Source: Streptomyces longispororuber | Lineage (GTDB): Bacteria; Actinomycetota; Actinomycetes; Streptomycetales; Streptomycetaceae | Direction: 5' to 3' | DNA length: 40,018 bases | Assembly (NCBI RefSeq): GCF_014656095.1 | Contig: NZ_BNBT01000069.1 | Location: 1-40,018 of the forward strand | Part shown: positions 16,674 to 24,060 of the stretch, piece by piece | Layout: each line of letters begins with the position of its first letter | Numbering within the stretch: the first letter of the stretch is position 1 | The notes under the pieces: generated by a model | Told to the model about the DNA's origin: nothing | Seen by the model: the letters and a program-made list of their open reading frames with translations, nothing else | Database searches by the model: none | Made by a program: the position numbers and the translations under genes

Positions 16674-17864
16674 TCAGGCCGGTGCGGTGGTCGCCTCCCG
16701 CAGGTGCTCCTGTCGCGCGGCCTCCACCTCGCCCAGCAGCTCCGTGGCCCGGGACGGTTCGCGCAGGAACGACACGAACGCCGTCATGCCCGTGTTCGAG
16801 AGTTCCCAGGTCGTGTCCAGGTCGTAGAACTGGAACAGGTGGTCGGCCCCTTGGACGATCTCCATGCCCTTGGCGACGTGCCGGCCGCCGCGCGTGACGT
16901 CGACGTCCGTGCGGGTCGGCAGGGTGGTGAGGCGTTCGATCGTCAACTGCTGCACCTCGCGCGAGCCCAGGTGGGCGAGGAACGCGGTGGCCTCCTCCGG
17001 CGAGGGGCTCGTACCGGCGACGAAGTAGCCGTCGACGGGGGTGTCTTCGCCGACGGGCAGGGCCGGGTCGATCACCGGGAAGCGGAAGAAGTCGATGTCC
17101 GGCTCGTCGGGCGGGGTGTACTCGTCGGTGGCGTAGGCCCCCACGAGCGTCATCCCGGCCTCGCCCCGCAGCACGGCGGCGACCGCTTCCTCCTCGTCGT
17201 ACGCGGCGGGGTCGCCGAGGAACCACTCCTGCTCGACGAGGCGCCGCCAGAAGTCGAACACCTTGGTCACGCGGCTGTCCGTGTACGGCACCCGCAGCTC
17301 CAGCAACGACGCGTGGAACCGGGGGCCGTTGAGGCGCATGTTCAGGTAGTCGAACCAGGCCGCCGCCGGGCAGCGGTACCGGGCGCCCAGCGAGAACGGC
17401 GCGACGCCGGCCGCACGCAGCCGGTCGCAGGCGGCCGTGAGTTCCGGCCAGGTCGTCAGGGGCGTGCGGATGCCCAGGTCGGCGAAGACCGAGGGCCGGT
17501 AGTACACGGCCCACCAGTAGTGGGAGGTGGGCAGGAAGCACGACGGGCCCATACCGCCGGTCATGGAGGTGAAGCGGGGCAGGTAGACATCGGCGAACCC
17601 CTCCGCGCGCCACATGCCGGAGATGTCGAGCATGAGTCCCTGGTCGACGAGGGCGCGCATGCGGTTGCCCGCGAACCAGGTCATGACGTCCGGCGGCTCC
17701 CCGCCGGTGAGCCCGGCGTGCAGCCGGTCCCGCAGCTCCTCGTGGTCGAGGACGGACAGGGACACCGGGGTGCCGGGGTGCTGTCCGTTCCAGCGGGCGA
17801 CGACCTCGTCGGCGAATCCGCGCATGAGGGGAGAGGTGTGGTCGGTGAGGAAGCTCAGTGCCAT
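16674..17864 (-). CDS. Family 1 solute-binding protein homologue without signal peptide
   Basis: A 396-residue protein matching sugar-binding lipoproteins of ABC importers. It has VVARWNGQHPGTPVSL, the GEPPDVMTWFAGNRM segment, a hinge-region YYRPSVFADLGIRTPLTTWPEL, and MTLVGAYATDEY. Yet it begins MALSFLTDHTSPLMRGF with no signal peptide or lipobox cysteine. The start is certain: an in-frame TGA lies 12 bases before the ATG, overlapping its GAGGAG ribosome site. No ABC permease or ATPase is nearby. It lies between an isomerase and an aminotransferase gene in the biosynthetic run. It is probably cytoplasmic, with an unknown job: binding or channelling a sugar or cyclitol intermediate, sensing it, or a recruited enzymatic role. 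Confidence 0.88.
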   Translation of the reverse strand: MALSFLTDHTSPLMRGFADEVVARWNGQHPGTPVSLSVLDHEELRDRLHAGLTGGEPPDVMTWFAGNRMRALVDQGLMLDISGMWRAEGFADVYLPRFTSMTGGMGPSCFLPTSHYWWAVYYRPSVFADLGIRTPLTTWPELTAACDRLRAAGVAPFSLGARYRCPAAAWFDYLNMRLNGPRFHASLLELRVPYTDSRVTKVFDFWRRLVEQEWFLGDPAAYDEEEAVAAVLRGEAGMTLVGAYATDEYTPPDEPDIDFFRFPVIDPALPVGEDTPVDGYFVAGTSPSPEEATAFLAHLGSREVQQLTIERLTTLPTRTDVDVTRGGRHVAKGMEIVQGADHLFQFYDLDTTWELSNTGMTAFVSFLREPSRATELLGEVEAARQEHLREATTAPA

Positions 17865-18005
17865 ACGGACTCCTCAGGTGCCTCGGACGTCCCTGGAGAC
17901 CTCGTGGGCCGGGGCGGCTTCCAGGACGGGACGGGCCACGAGGCTCTGTCAGTGGGGAAGTTGGGACTGGGTGACTGGGTCGCCCCGGGGCAGGGCGGGG
18001 CGGGC

Positions 18006-18797
18006 TCAGGAAGGGGACGGCCCGGCGGCGGCCAGGAGGCGCCGGAAGACGTCCACGGCCCGGGCCGCCTCGCGCCCGAAGTCACCGAAGTCGTCCTCGA
18101 CGGTCAGTCCGCCCCGGTACCCGGCCGCCAGCAGGCTCGCCACGAACTCCTTCTGCGCGCCCTCGTGGAAGTCGCCGCTGCCGCGGGGCAGGGACGAGGT
18201 GTGCGCGTGCCCGATGGCGCTCCCGGCCGCGGACACCTCCGCGGCCACGGACAGGTCCTCGCTCATGATGTGGAAGCAGTCGGCGGTGATCCGCACGCCG
18301 TGCCCGTCCAGGCCGTCGAGCACGCCTCGGGCCTCGGCGCAGGAGTTCACGAAGTTGGTCTCCGTGCGGTTCAGCGGTTCGAGCGCGACCGTCATGCCGA
18401 GTGCGGCGGCCGTGTCCCGGGCCCGGCCCAGGAAGTCCCGGAACTGCTCGAGCGCCGTTTCGGCCGGGAAGCCGGCGGGGATGCCGCGTGCCTGACCGCT
18501 GCCGAGGACGACGACGCGCACCCCGAGAGCCGCCCCGCGGTCGCACAGGTCCCGGAACACCTCCAGGGCCCGCGCGTGGTCCGCGTCCGGACCCACGACC
18601 CGGCACCGGAAGCGTCGCGGGAGCGGTGACGTCATGGCCTGGTACGGCAGCCCCGCCGCGCGCAGGCGGCGGTGCAGGGCGCCGAGCTCTGACCTGTCGA
18701 CACACAGCAGGTCCCCCTTGAGCTCCAGATAGTCCAGCGGCAGCTCCGCGGCCTGCTCGGCCTCCGGGGCGCCGCGCACGACACACCCAAGTTCCAT
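18006..18797 (-). CDS. Xylose-isomerase-like TIM-barrel sugar/inosose isomerase or epimerase
   Basis: A 263-residue protein of the AP-endonuclease-2/xylose isomerase-like family (IolE, IolI, hydroxypyruvate isomerase, DTE). The metal ligands expected are visible: Glu140 in VALEPLNRTETNF, Asp173 in ITADCFHIM, His197 or His199 in IGHAHTSS, and Glu234 in LTVEDDFG. The start ATG has GAGGAG 6 bases upstream. It lies 141 bases before the solute-binding homologue and 87 bases after the class III aminotransferase in the same run. With inositol-type neighbours, an IolI-like inosose isomerase, which moves the ketone round the ring, is attractive. Ketose epimerase or an IolE-type dehydratase are alternatives. 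The fold is firm; the reaction is not. Confidence 0.85.
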   Translation of the reverse strand: MELGCVVRGAPEAEQAAELPLDYLELKGDLLCVDRSELGALHRRLRAAGLPYQAMTSPLPRRFRCRVVGPDADHARALEVFRDLCDRGAALGVRVVVLGSGQARGIPAGFPAETALEQFRDFLGRARDTAAALGMTVALEPLNRTETNFVNSCAEARGVLDGLDGHGVRITADCFHIMSEDLSVAAEVSAAGSAIGHAHTSSLPRGSGDFHEGAQKEFVASLLAAGYRGGLTVEDDFGDFGREAARAVDVFRRLLAAAGPSPS

Positions 18798-18884
18798 GGA
18801 ACGCTCCTCAGCTACGAGTACGAGATCTGCGAGAGATGGCCCGGACGTCCGCGCGCCACCGGCGCGTCGGCGCTCAGCCGGGCG

Positions 18885-20210
18885 TCACCGCCGGGCGAGG
18901 GTGTGGGACAGCGACCTGAAGACCCTCTCGAAGGCGGCCAGCCCCTCGTCCAGGTGTTCCGGCGGGATGCTCAGCGGCGGGTAGATCCGGATCCTGCTGT
19001 CGTACGCCATGGCCAGGACGCCCTCGGCCAGGAGGTGCTGGAAGACGCCGCGGGTGACGTCCTTCGGCAGCGGGTGCCGCGTCCCCGGCTCGACCAGCTC
19101 CACGCCGATCATGAGGCCCGCGCAGGCGGCGTTCCCCACGAACGGGAACTCCTCCGTCCAGGAGGCGAGGCGCCGGGCCACGGATGCGCCCAGCCGGTCC
19201 GCCCGCTCCGGCAGCCCCTCGTCGAGCAGGATGCGCAGGGTGGCGAGGGCGGCGGCGCTGGCCAGCGGGTTGCCGCCGAAGGTCGATGCGGCCGCGCTGG
19301 GCGCGGCGAAGGGTGTGCCCTCGACCAGCTCGGACCGGCTGACGACGGCGCTCGCGGGCACGCCGGAGGCCATGGCCTTGCCGAGGACGACGACGTCGGG
19401 GGAGGCCTCGGGTTCGTGCTGGAAGGCGAACAGGGAGCCGGTCCGGCCGAAGCCGGTGATCACCTCGTCCAGGATCAGCAGCGCCCCGACCCGGTCGGCG
19501 AGGCGGCGCAGCGCGCGCAGGTAGCCGGCCGGGGGGACGATGTTGCCGTTGGTGCCCTGGACGGGTTCGACGATGATCGCGGCGACGTCGCCGAGCGTGC
19601 TGTTCTCGATGGACTCCTCGGCCACCTCCACGCAGCGCTGGCCGCAGGCGGGGTGCGCGAGCTGGAGCGGGCACCGGTAGCAGTAGGCGTACGGGACCTG
19701 GTGGGAGCCGGGCGGGAACGGTCCGGAGTGGCGCTTGCGGGGCCCGCCGTGCAGGCCGAGCGCGCCCTGGGTCTTGCCGTGGAAGCCGCCCCAGAAGCTG
19801 ACGACCTCGTGTCGGCCGGTGGCGGCCCGCGCCAGCTTCACGGCGGCCTCGACGGCCTCGCTGCCGGTCGAGAACATGTGGATCCGGCCCAGCCGTTCGG
19901 GAAGTTGGGAGGACAGCAGCTCGTAGTAGCGCGAGCGCACGTCGGTGAAGAAGGTGCCGACGGCGCACGCCGCGAGCTGTTCCTGCACGTCGGCCAGGAA
20001 CCGCGGATGGGAGTGCCCGATGTTGCACACGCCCACACCGGTGAAGAAGTCGATGTAGCGCTTGCCGTCCGTGTCCCACACCTCGGCGTTGCGGGCCCGG
20101 TCCACGACGAGTCCCGCCAGGTCTGTCATCGTCTGACCACCGGGCAGGCGGTGACGCTTCTCCAGCGCGATGGTGTGCTCGGTGGACACGGGCATGGCTG
20201 TGGGGGTCAT
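18885..20210 (-). CDS. Class III PLP aminotransferase
   Basis: A 441-residue fold-type I aminotransferase of the acetylornithine/GABA/glutamate-semialdehyde group. It has STGSEAVEAAVKLAR (114-128), LILDEVITGFGRTG with PLP-binding Asp248 (approximate), and the Schiff-base lysine Lys278 in VVLGKAMASG. A cysteine-rich insert, AYCYRCPLQLAHPACGQRC, is common in one branch of the family. The ATG at 20210 has GGAG 8 bases upstream. In aminoglycoside pathways, class III enzymes such as NeoB/BtrB aminate the exocyclic 6'-aldehyde. Here it is the second aminotransferase of the cluster and may make an aminomethyl group or a second ring amine. Supply of an amino acid for the NRPS is another option. Confidence 0.93.
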   Translation of the reverse strand: MTPTAMPVSTEHTIALEKRHRLPGGQTMTDLAGLVVDRARNAEVWDTDGKRYIDFFTGVGVCNIGHSHPRFLADVQEQLAACAVGTFFTDVRSRYYELLSSQLPERLGRIHMFSTGSEAVEAAVKLARAATGRHEVVSFWGGFHGKTQGALGLHGGPRKRHSGPFPPGSHQVPYAYCYRCPLQLAHPACGQRCVEVAEESIENSTLGDVAAIIVEPVQGTNGNIVPPAGYLRALRRLADRVGALLILDEVITGFGRTGSLFAFQHEPEASPDVVVLGKAMASGVPASAVVSRSELVEGTPFAAPSAAASTFGGNPLASAAALATLRILLDEGLPERADRLGASVARRLASWTEEFPFVGNAACAGLMIGVELVEPGTRHPLPKDVTRGVFQHLLAEGVLAMAYDSRIRIYPPLSIPPEHLDEGLAAFERVFRSLSHTLARR

Positions 20211-20367
20211 GTGCTTCGCTCCGGCCTTTCTGCCGTTTTGGCGTTCGCTTTACCTTCACAGGAGTTCCGCAAGGGGCTTATCGATTGCCCGGGCGGTAAC
20301 TGCCGGAATGCGCGCAAGAATTGCGCAGCTCGTGCGGTCGGCGGCCAGGCCCCGATGCGGGAACGGC

Positions 20368-21492
20368 TCAGCGGTACCTGGCCGCTTCCCCACCGAGACC
20401 GCGAACACCACTCCTGGCGAACACCTGCTGGAGTAGCGCGATGTCGGCCCTGGCGTCCTGTACGTCGGTGAGCACCGGCGCGCCCTCCGTCACGCAGGAG
20501 TGGAACGCGCGCAGTTCCTCGCGGAAGGCCTCGTCGTACGAGACCTGTACGCGCTTCTCCACATGGGCGCCGTCCTCCATGCTCTGGGCGACGACGGGCG
20601 TAGGCCAGTGTTTGAGGAAGGGTGAGGGGAACTGGATGCGGACCCGTTGCGTCGGGGAAAAGACCGCGATCTCCTCGAAGTAGTCGCGCACGTGGTCGAG
20701 GTAGGTCCAGGTGTAGCTGGTGCGCAGCTCCCCCGAATGCCGCAGGACGGTGTTCACGGACGGGAAGCGCGAGTCCGGGGGCCAGATGTCGGTGAAGAGC
20801 ACGTCCTCGGGTGCGCCCACCAAGGCCCGCAGGGCGTTGATGTCGTGCACCATGCTGCCGAGGAATACGTCGTGGTAGACGAAGCGCAGCGCGTCGGACA
20901 CCGCCCCCACGGCCTCGTCGAGCAGCTCCTCCGCGACGCGGTGCTCCCGCCTCGCGACCTCGCGCGGCACGTCGTCGAAGCGGCGTACGCCATGGATGTC
21001 GATGTACTGGTCCTCGCTCGGGTGCAGCGTGTCGATCTGGATGAAGCGGGCGTCGTCGACGGCGCCGACCAGGCGTTGTCCCCAGCGGAAGCCGGGGTCG
21101 AAGCGCTTCATGTAGCCGACCATCAGGCATACGCCGGCGCGGGCGACGGCCTTGTCGATCAGGTCCGCCTCCCGGAGGGTGAAGCACAGCGGCTTCTCCA
21201 CGAAGACGTGTTTGCCCGCCTCGGCGGCGGCCAGGACCTGCGGGGCGTGGCTGCCGCCGCTGAGGACGAGGACGGCGTCCACGTCGGTGTCGAGCAGCGC
21301 CCGGTGGTCCGTGAACCTCCGGGAGGCGGGCACCGCGTACCGCTCGCCCACGTGGTCCAGAAGGCCGGGGGACAGGTCGCCGAGCGCGGCGATCTCGAAA
21401 TGGTCGGACAGGTCTCGCAGATACGGCAAGTGCATGATCTGGGCGACGGTGCCACAGCCAATGACACCCACACGGATACGTTCTGTCTGCAC
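20368..21492 (-). CDS. Gfo/Idh/MocA-family oxidoreductase, second copy
   Basis: A 374-residue NAD(P)-dependent dehydrogenase, the first gene of the long minus-strand run. The Rossmann loop is VGVIGCGTVAQIMHLP, the EKP motif is FVEKPL (99-101), and VGYMKRFDPGFRWG follows, typical of inositol- and sugar-type dehydrogenases. I placed the start at GTG 21492, where AGGAG lies 8 bases upstream; the frame further upstream has no family character. It differs clearly from the other Gfo/Idh/MocA protein in this cluster, so the pair is not a recent duplication. Two dehydrogenases and two aminotransferases fit two oxidation/amination rounds, as in diaminocyclitol synthesis. Which is first cannot be seen. 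Confidence 0.9.
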   Translation of the reverse strand: MQTERIRVGVIGCGTVAQIMHLPYLRDLSDHFEIAALGDLSPGLLDHVGERYAVPASRRFTDHRALLDTDVDAVLVLSGGSHAPQVLAAAEAGKHVFVEKPLCFTLREADLIDKAVARAGVCLMVGYMKRFDPGFRWGQRLVGAVDDARFIQIDTLHPSEDQYIDIHGVRRFDDVPREVARREHRVAEELLDEAVGAVSDALRFVYHDVFLGSMVHDINALRALVGAPEDVLFTDIWPPDSRFPSVNTVLRHSGELRTSYTWTYLDHVRDYFEEIAVFSPTQRVRIQFPSPFLKHWPTPVVAQSMEDGAHVEKRVQVSYDEAFREELRAFHSCVTEGAPVLTDVQDARADIALLQQVFARSGVRGLGGEAARYR

Positions 21493-21925
21493 GGCACCAA
21501 CTCCTGTTTTCGGGGCGAGAACGGGGTGGGGCGGGGCGGGACGGCAGGGCGGCTGAAAAGAGCCGGGTGGCGCACGGCGGTTCCATGGAAGCCGCCGAGA
21601 AACTCCAGGACCACGTCCAGGAAGGAGAAGAGGGACCGGCGAAACGGAACCCTGGCTCAATTACTCCGGTGATGGCGGCCGAAACGCGTCGGCCGAACTA
21701 TCTCTCCGCTACGGCAGTGCGGATTTCCACGAAGGTCTCCTCAGTGCCCGGACATCGTTCTACCTACTGAAGCTGGCTCAATCCCCCGTGCGTCCGCAAG
21801 GGCCACGAGGCACGTGCACGGAAGGTGAGTTCCCGCTCGTCGAGCGGAACTCGACGCGGTACACACGCGTGGAACGACTTGGTGCTAGCTTTACATGGAT
21901 GCGTGTACGCGACAAGGGGGAGCCC
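21493..21925. promoter_or_regulatory. Divergent promoter region between oxidoreductase and inositol monophosphatase genes
   Basis: No gene is visible. It must drive the long minus-strand operon and the plus-strand phosphatase-MFS-phosphotransferase operon, so it is the best candidate for a control region of the cluster core. A -10-like TAGCTT lies at 21886-21891. A Shine-Dalgarno AAGGGGGA is 5 bases before the GTG at 21926. I see no clear -35 for it and no convincing operator palindrome. Confidence 0.5.
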
Positions 21926-22717
21926 GTGTCCTTGGCACATGCCGTTGGTGACACCGCATTGCTTCAACTCGCAACCAAAGCAGCCCACTTGGCGGGTGAC
22001 CTGTTGCTCCGCGGAGCGGCAGCGGGCCGGCCCGCCGCACGGACGAAGTCCTCACCCGCGGACCTCGTGACGGACCACGACCGGCGGAGCGAGGAGTGCG
22101 TCGTCGAGCTCCTGAGGACCTACCGGCCCGACGACGGCATCCTCGGCGAGGAGGGCGGCGAGCGGCCCGGCCGCTCCGGTGTGCGCTGGGTCGTCGACCC
22201 GCTCGACGGCACCGCGAACTTCGTCGCCGGATATCCGGCCTTCGCCGTCTCGCTCGCCGCCGAACGCGCCGGGGTGGTCACGGTCGGCGTCGTCCACGAC
22301 CCCTGCCGCGGCGAGACCTTCGCCGCGATCCGCGGCCGGGGTGCGACGTGTGACGGCCGGGCCCTGGCCGCCTCCCGCGTGGACCGGCTCGCGCAGGCCC
22401 TGATCTCCACGGGGTTCAGCTCGGACGCTGAGGTACGGGACCGGCAGGCCGCGTGCGCCGCCCGCGTGGTGCGCCGCGTCCGCGATCTGCGGAGCAGCGG
22501 CTCGGCCGCCCTCGACCTGTGCTGGGTGGCCGCCGGCCGTCTGGACGGCTACTACGAGGCCGACCTGCGGCCGTGGGACCGCGCCGCCGGAGTGCTCATC
22601 GCCCAGGAGGCCGGCGCCTGGGTGGGAGGTGCCGCGGGCCCGCCCGACGACGCGCTGACCCTGGCCTGCGCCCCGGCCGTCGCCGAGGAACTGCGCGCGC
22701 TGGTCGGGCCGGAGTGA
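21926..22717 (+). CDS. Inositol monophosphatase family phosphatase
   Basis: A 263-residue magnesium-dependent phosphatase. The metal site is visible as LGEEGG (74-78) and WVVDPLDGTANF (Asp91, Leu93, Asp94), with LRPWDRAAG near the C-terminus. I chose GTG 21926 for its strong AAGGGGGA site and family-like N-terminus. An in-frame ATG at 21899 sits 7 bases past a TAGCTT box and could be a leaderless alternative. It overlaps the MFS gene by 4 bases (GTGA). It could free myo-inositol from its phosphate to feed a cyclitol pathway, or remove a protecting phosphate put on by the kinase two genes on. It has no signal peptide, so the first role is more likely. Confidence 0.93.
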   Translation: MSLAHAVGDTALLQLATKAAHLAGDLLLRGAAAGRPAARTKSSPADLVTDHDRRSEECVVELLRTYRPDDGILGEEGGERPGRSGVRWVVDPLDGTANFVAGYPAFAVSLAAERAGVVTVGVVHDPCRGETFAAIRGRGATCDGRALAASRVDRLAQALISTGFSSDAEVRDRQAACAARVVRRVRDLRSSGSAALDLCWVAAGRLDGYYEADLRPWDRAAGVLIAQEAGAWVGGAAGPPDDALTLACAPAVAEELRALVGPE

Positions 22718-24051
22718 CGACGCGGCAGGGGCAGGCGGCGGGGGAGCACGACCGGGACCGCGGCGCTGCCGGAACGGCCGACGCCGCGACGCCGCATCTC
22801 GGCTCGGCGGCCCTGCGTGCCAGGCGCGCGGGCTTCCGCCTCCTCGTCGGCTCGCACGTGCTCAACGAGACGGGCGCCGCGGCGACGCTCGTCGTGCTGC
22901 CGCTGACCGCGGTCCTCGCGCTGGACGCGTCGGCCTGGCAGACGGCCCTGATCGAGAGCGCCTACTTCGCCGCGTATCTGGTCCTCGGCCTGCCCGCGGG
23001 GGCGCTGGTCGAGCGGGCGCGTCTGCGCCGTGTCATGATCGCCTCCGACGTGGTCCGGTGCGTGGCCCTGGCGGCGCTGCCGCTCGCGTGGGCGGGCGGT
23101 GTGCTCACGCTGCCGATGATCTACGGTGTGGCCCTGCTGCTCGGCGGCGCCCAGTTGTTCGGCGACATCGCCGACCACAGCTACCTGCCGCACCTGGTCA
23201 GCGACGACCGCCTGATCCAGGGCAACAGCGCGCTCCAACTGGTGCGCTCCGGAGCCGAGTTGGGCGGACCGGGACTCGGCGGCCTGTCCGTGCAGGGGCT
23301 CGGCGCGTACTGGGCGCTGACGGCGAACGCCGTCGCCTCGGCCGTCTCGGCCGTGCTCCTGTGGCGCATCGCGGTGCCCGAGGCGAAGCCGCCCAGGCCG
23401 CCGCACGGCCTGGCCCGGCAGACCTGGGAAGGGCTGCGCTTCGTCCGCGGCCACCCGGTGCTGCGCGCCTTCGCGCTCTCGGCCTGCCTCAACAACCTCG
23501 TCTTCTCCGGGGCGTTCGCGCTGGACGTGGTGTTCCTGAGCAGGACCGTGGGCGTCGCCCCCGGCCTGGTCGGCGTCCTCCTCGCGTCCGGCGCGGTCGG
23601 CGCGCTGCTCGGGGCGTGGCTGACCCCGCGCCTGGCCCACCGCTTCGGGGACGCCCGCACGGCCGTGCTCGCCGTGCCCGTCGCGGCCCCGTTCCTGCTG
23701 CTGACGCCACTGACCGGCGACGACTGGCGGATCGCGCTGTTCGCCCTGGCCCACGTCGCCATCAGCGTCGGCGTCACGGCCTTCAACATCCTCCAGGTCA
23801 CCTACCGCCAACGGGCCTGCCCGCCGGGCCTGCTCAGTCGGGTGTCGGCGATCTTCCGCTTCGCGGTCTGGGGCGTGGCCCCCCTCGGCGCCCTGATCGG
23901 CGGCGCGCTCGCGGCCCACCTGGGCGTCCGCACGGCTCTGTGGGTGCTCGCGGGGGCGCTGATCGTGGTGGCGCCGCTGCTGCTCTGCTCCCCGCTCCGC
24001 CGTATGAAGACCTTCGACGTCAACTTCCCTACCAAGCACACGAGTTGCTAG
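22714..24051 (+). CDS. MFS exporter
   Basis: A 445-residue major facilitator with about ten to twelve hydrophobic segments, resembling the MefA/EntS-like drug efflux group. It has a charged soluble N-terminus of about 45 residues, then LLVGSHVLNETGAAATLVVLPLTAV, and ALVERARLRRVMIASDVVR in the loop after the second helix. The start is the GTG overlapping the phosphatase stop, so translation is coupled; it has little Shine-Dalgarno of its own. It lies 9 bases before the phosphotransferase. Export of the cluster product is the obvious role and is inferred from its place between two resistance/biosynthesis genes. Confidence 0.88.
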   Translation: MTTRQGQAAGEHDRDRGAAGTADAATPHLGSAALRARRAGFRLLVGSHVLNETGAAATLVVLPLTAVLALDASAWQTALIESAYFAAYLVLGLPAGALVERARLRRVMIASDVVRCVALAALPLAWAGGVLTLPMIYGVALLLGGAQLFGDIADHSYLPHLVSDDRLIQGNSALQLVRSGAELGGPGLGGLSVQGLGAYWALTANAVASAVSAVLLWRIAVPEAKPPRPPHGLARQTWEGLRFVRGHPVLRAFALSACLNNLVFSGAFALDVVFLSRTVGVAPGLVGVLLASGAVGALLGAWLTPRLAHRFGDARTAVLAVPVAAPFLLLTPLTGDDWRIALFALAHVAISVGVTAFNILQVTYRQRACPPGLLSRVSAIFRFAVWGVAPLGALIGGALAAHLGVRTALWVLAGALIVVAPLLLCSPLRRMKTFDVNFPTKHTSC

Positions 24052-24054
24052 CGT
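24049..24054 (+). promoter_or_regulatory. Candidate -10 box for a leaderless phosphotransferase transcript
   Basis: TAGCGT ends 6 bases before the ATG at 24061. No Shine-Dalgarno sequence is present before that ATG. No good -35 is visible, so this is a tentative call; it would give the resistance gene its own promoter inside the end of the MFS gene. Confidence 0.35.
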
Positions 24055-24060
24055 GCCGCT

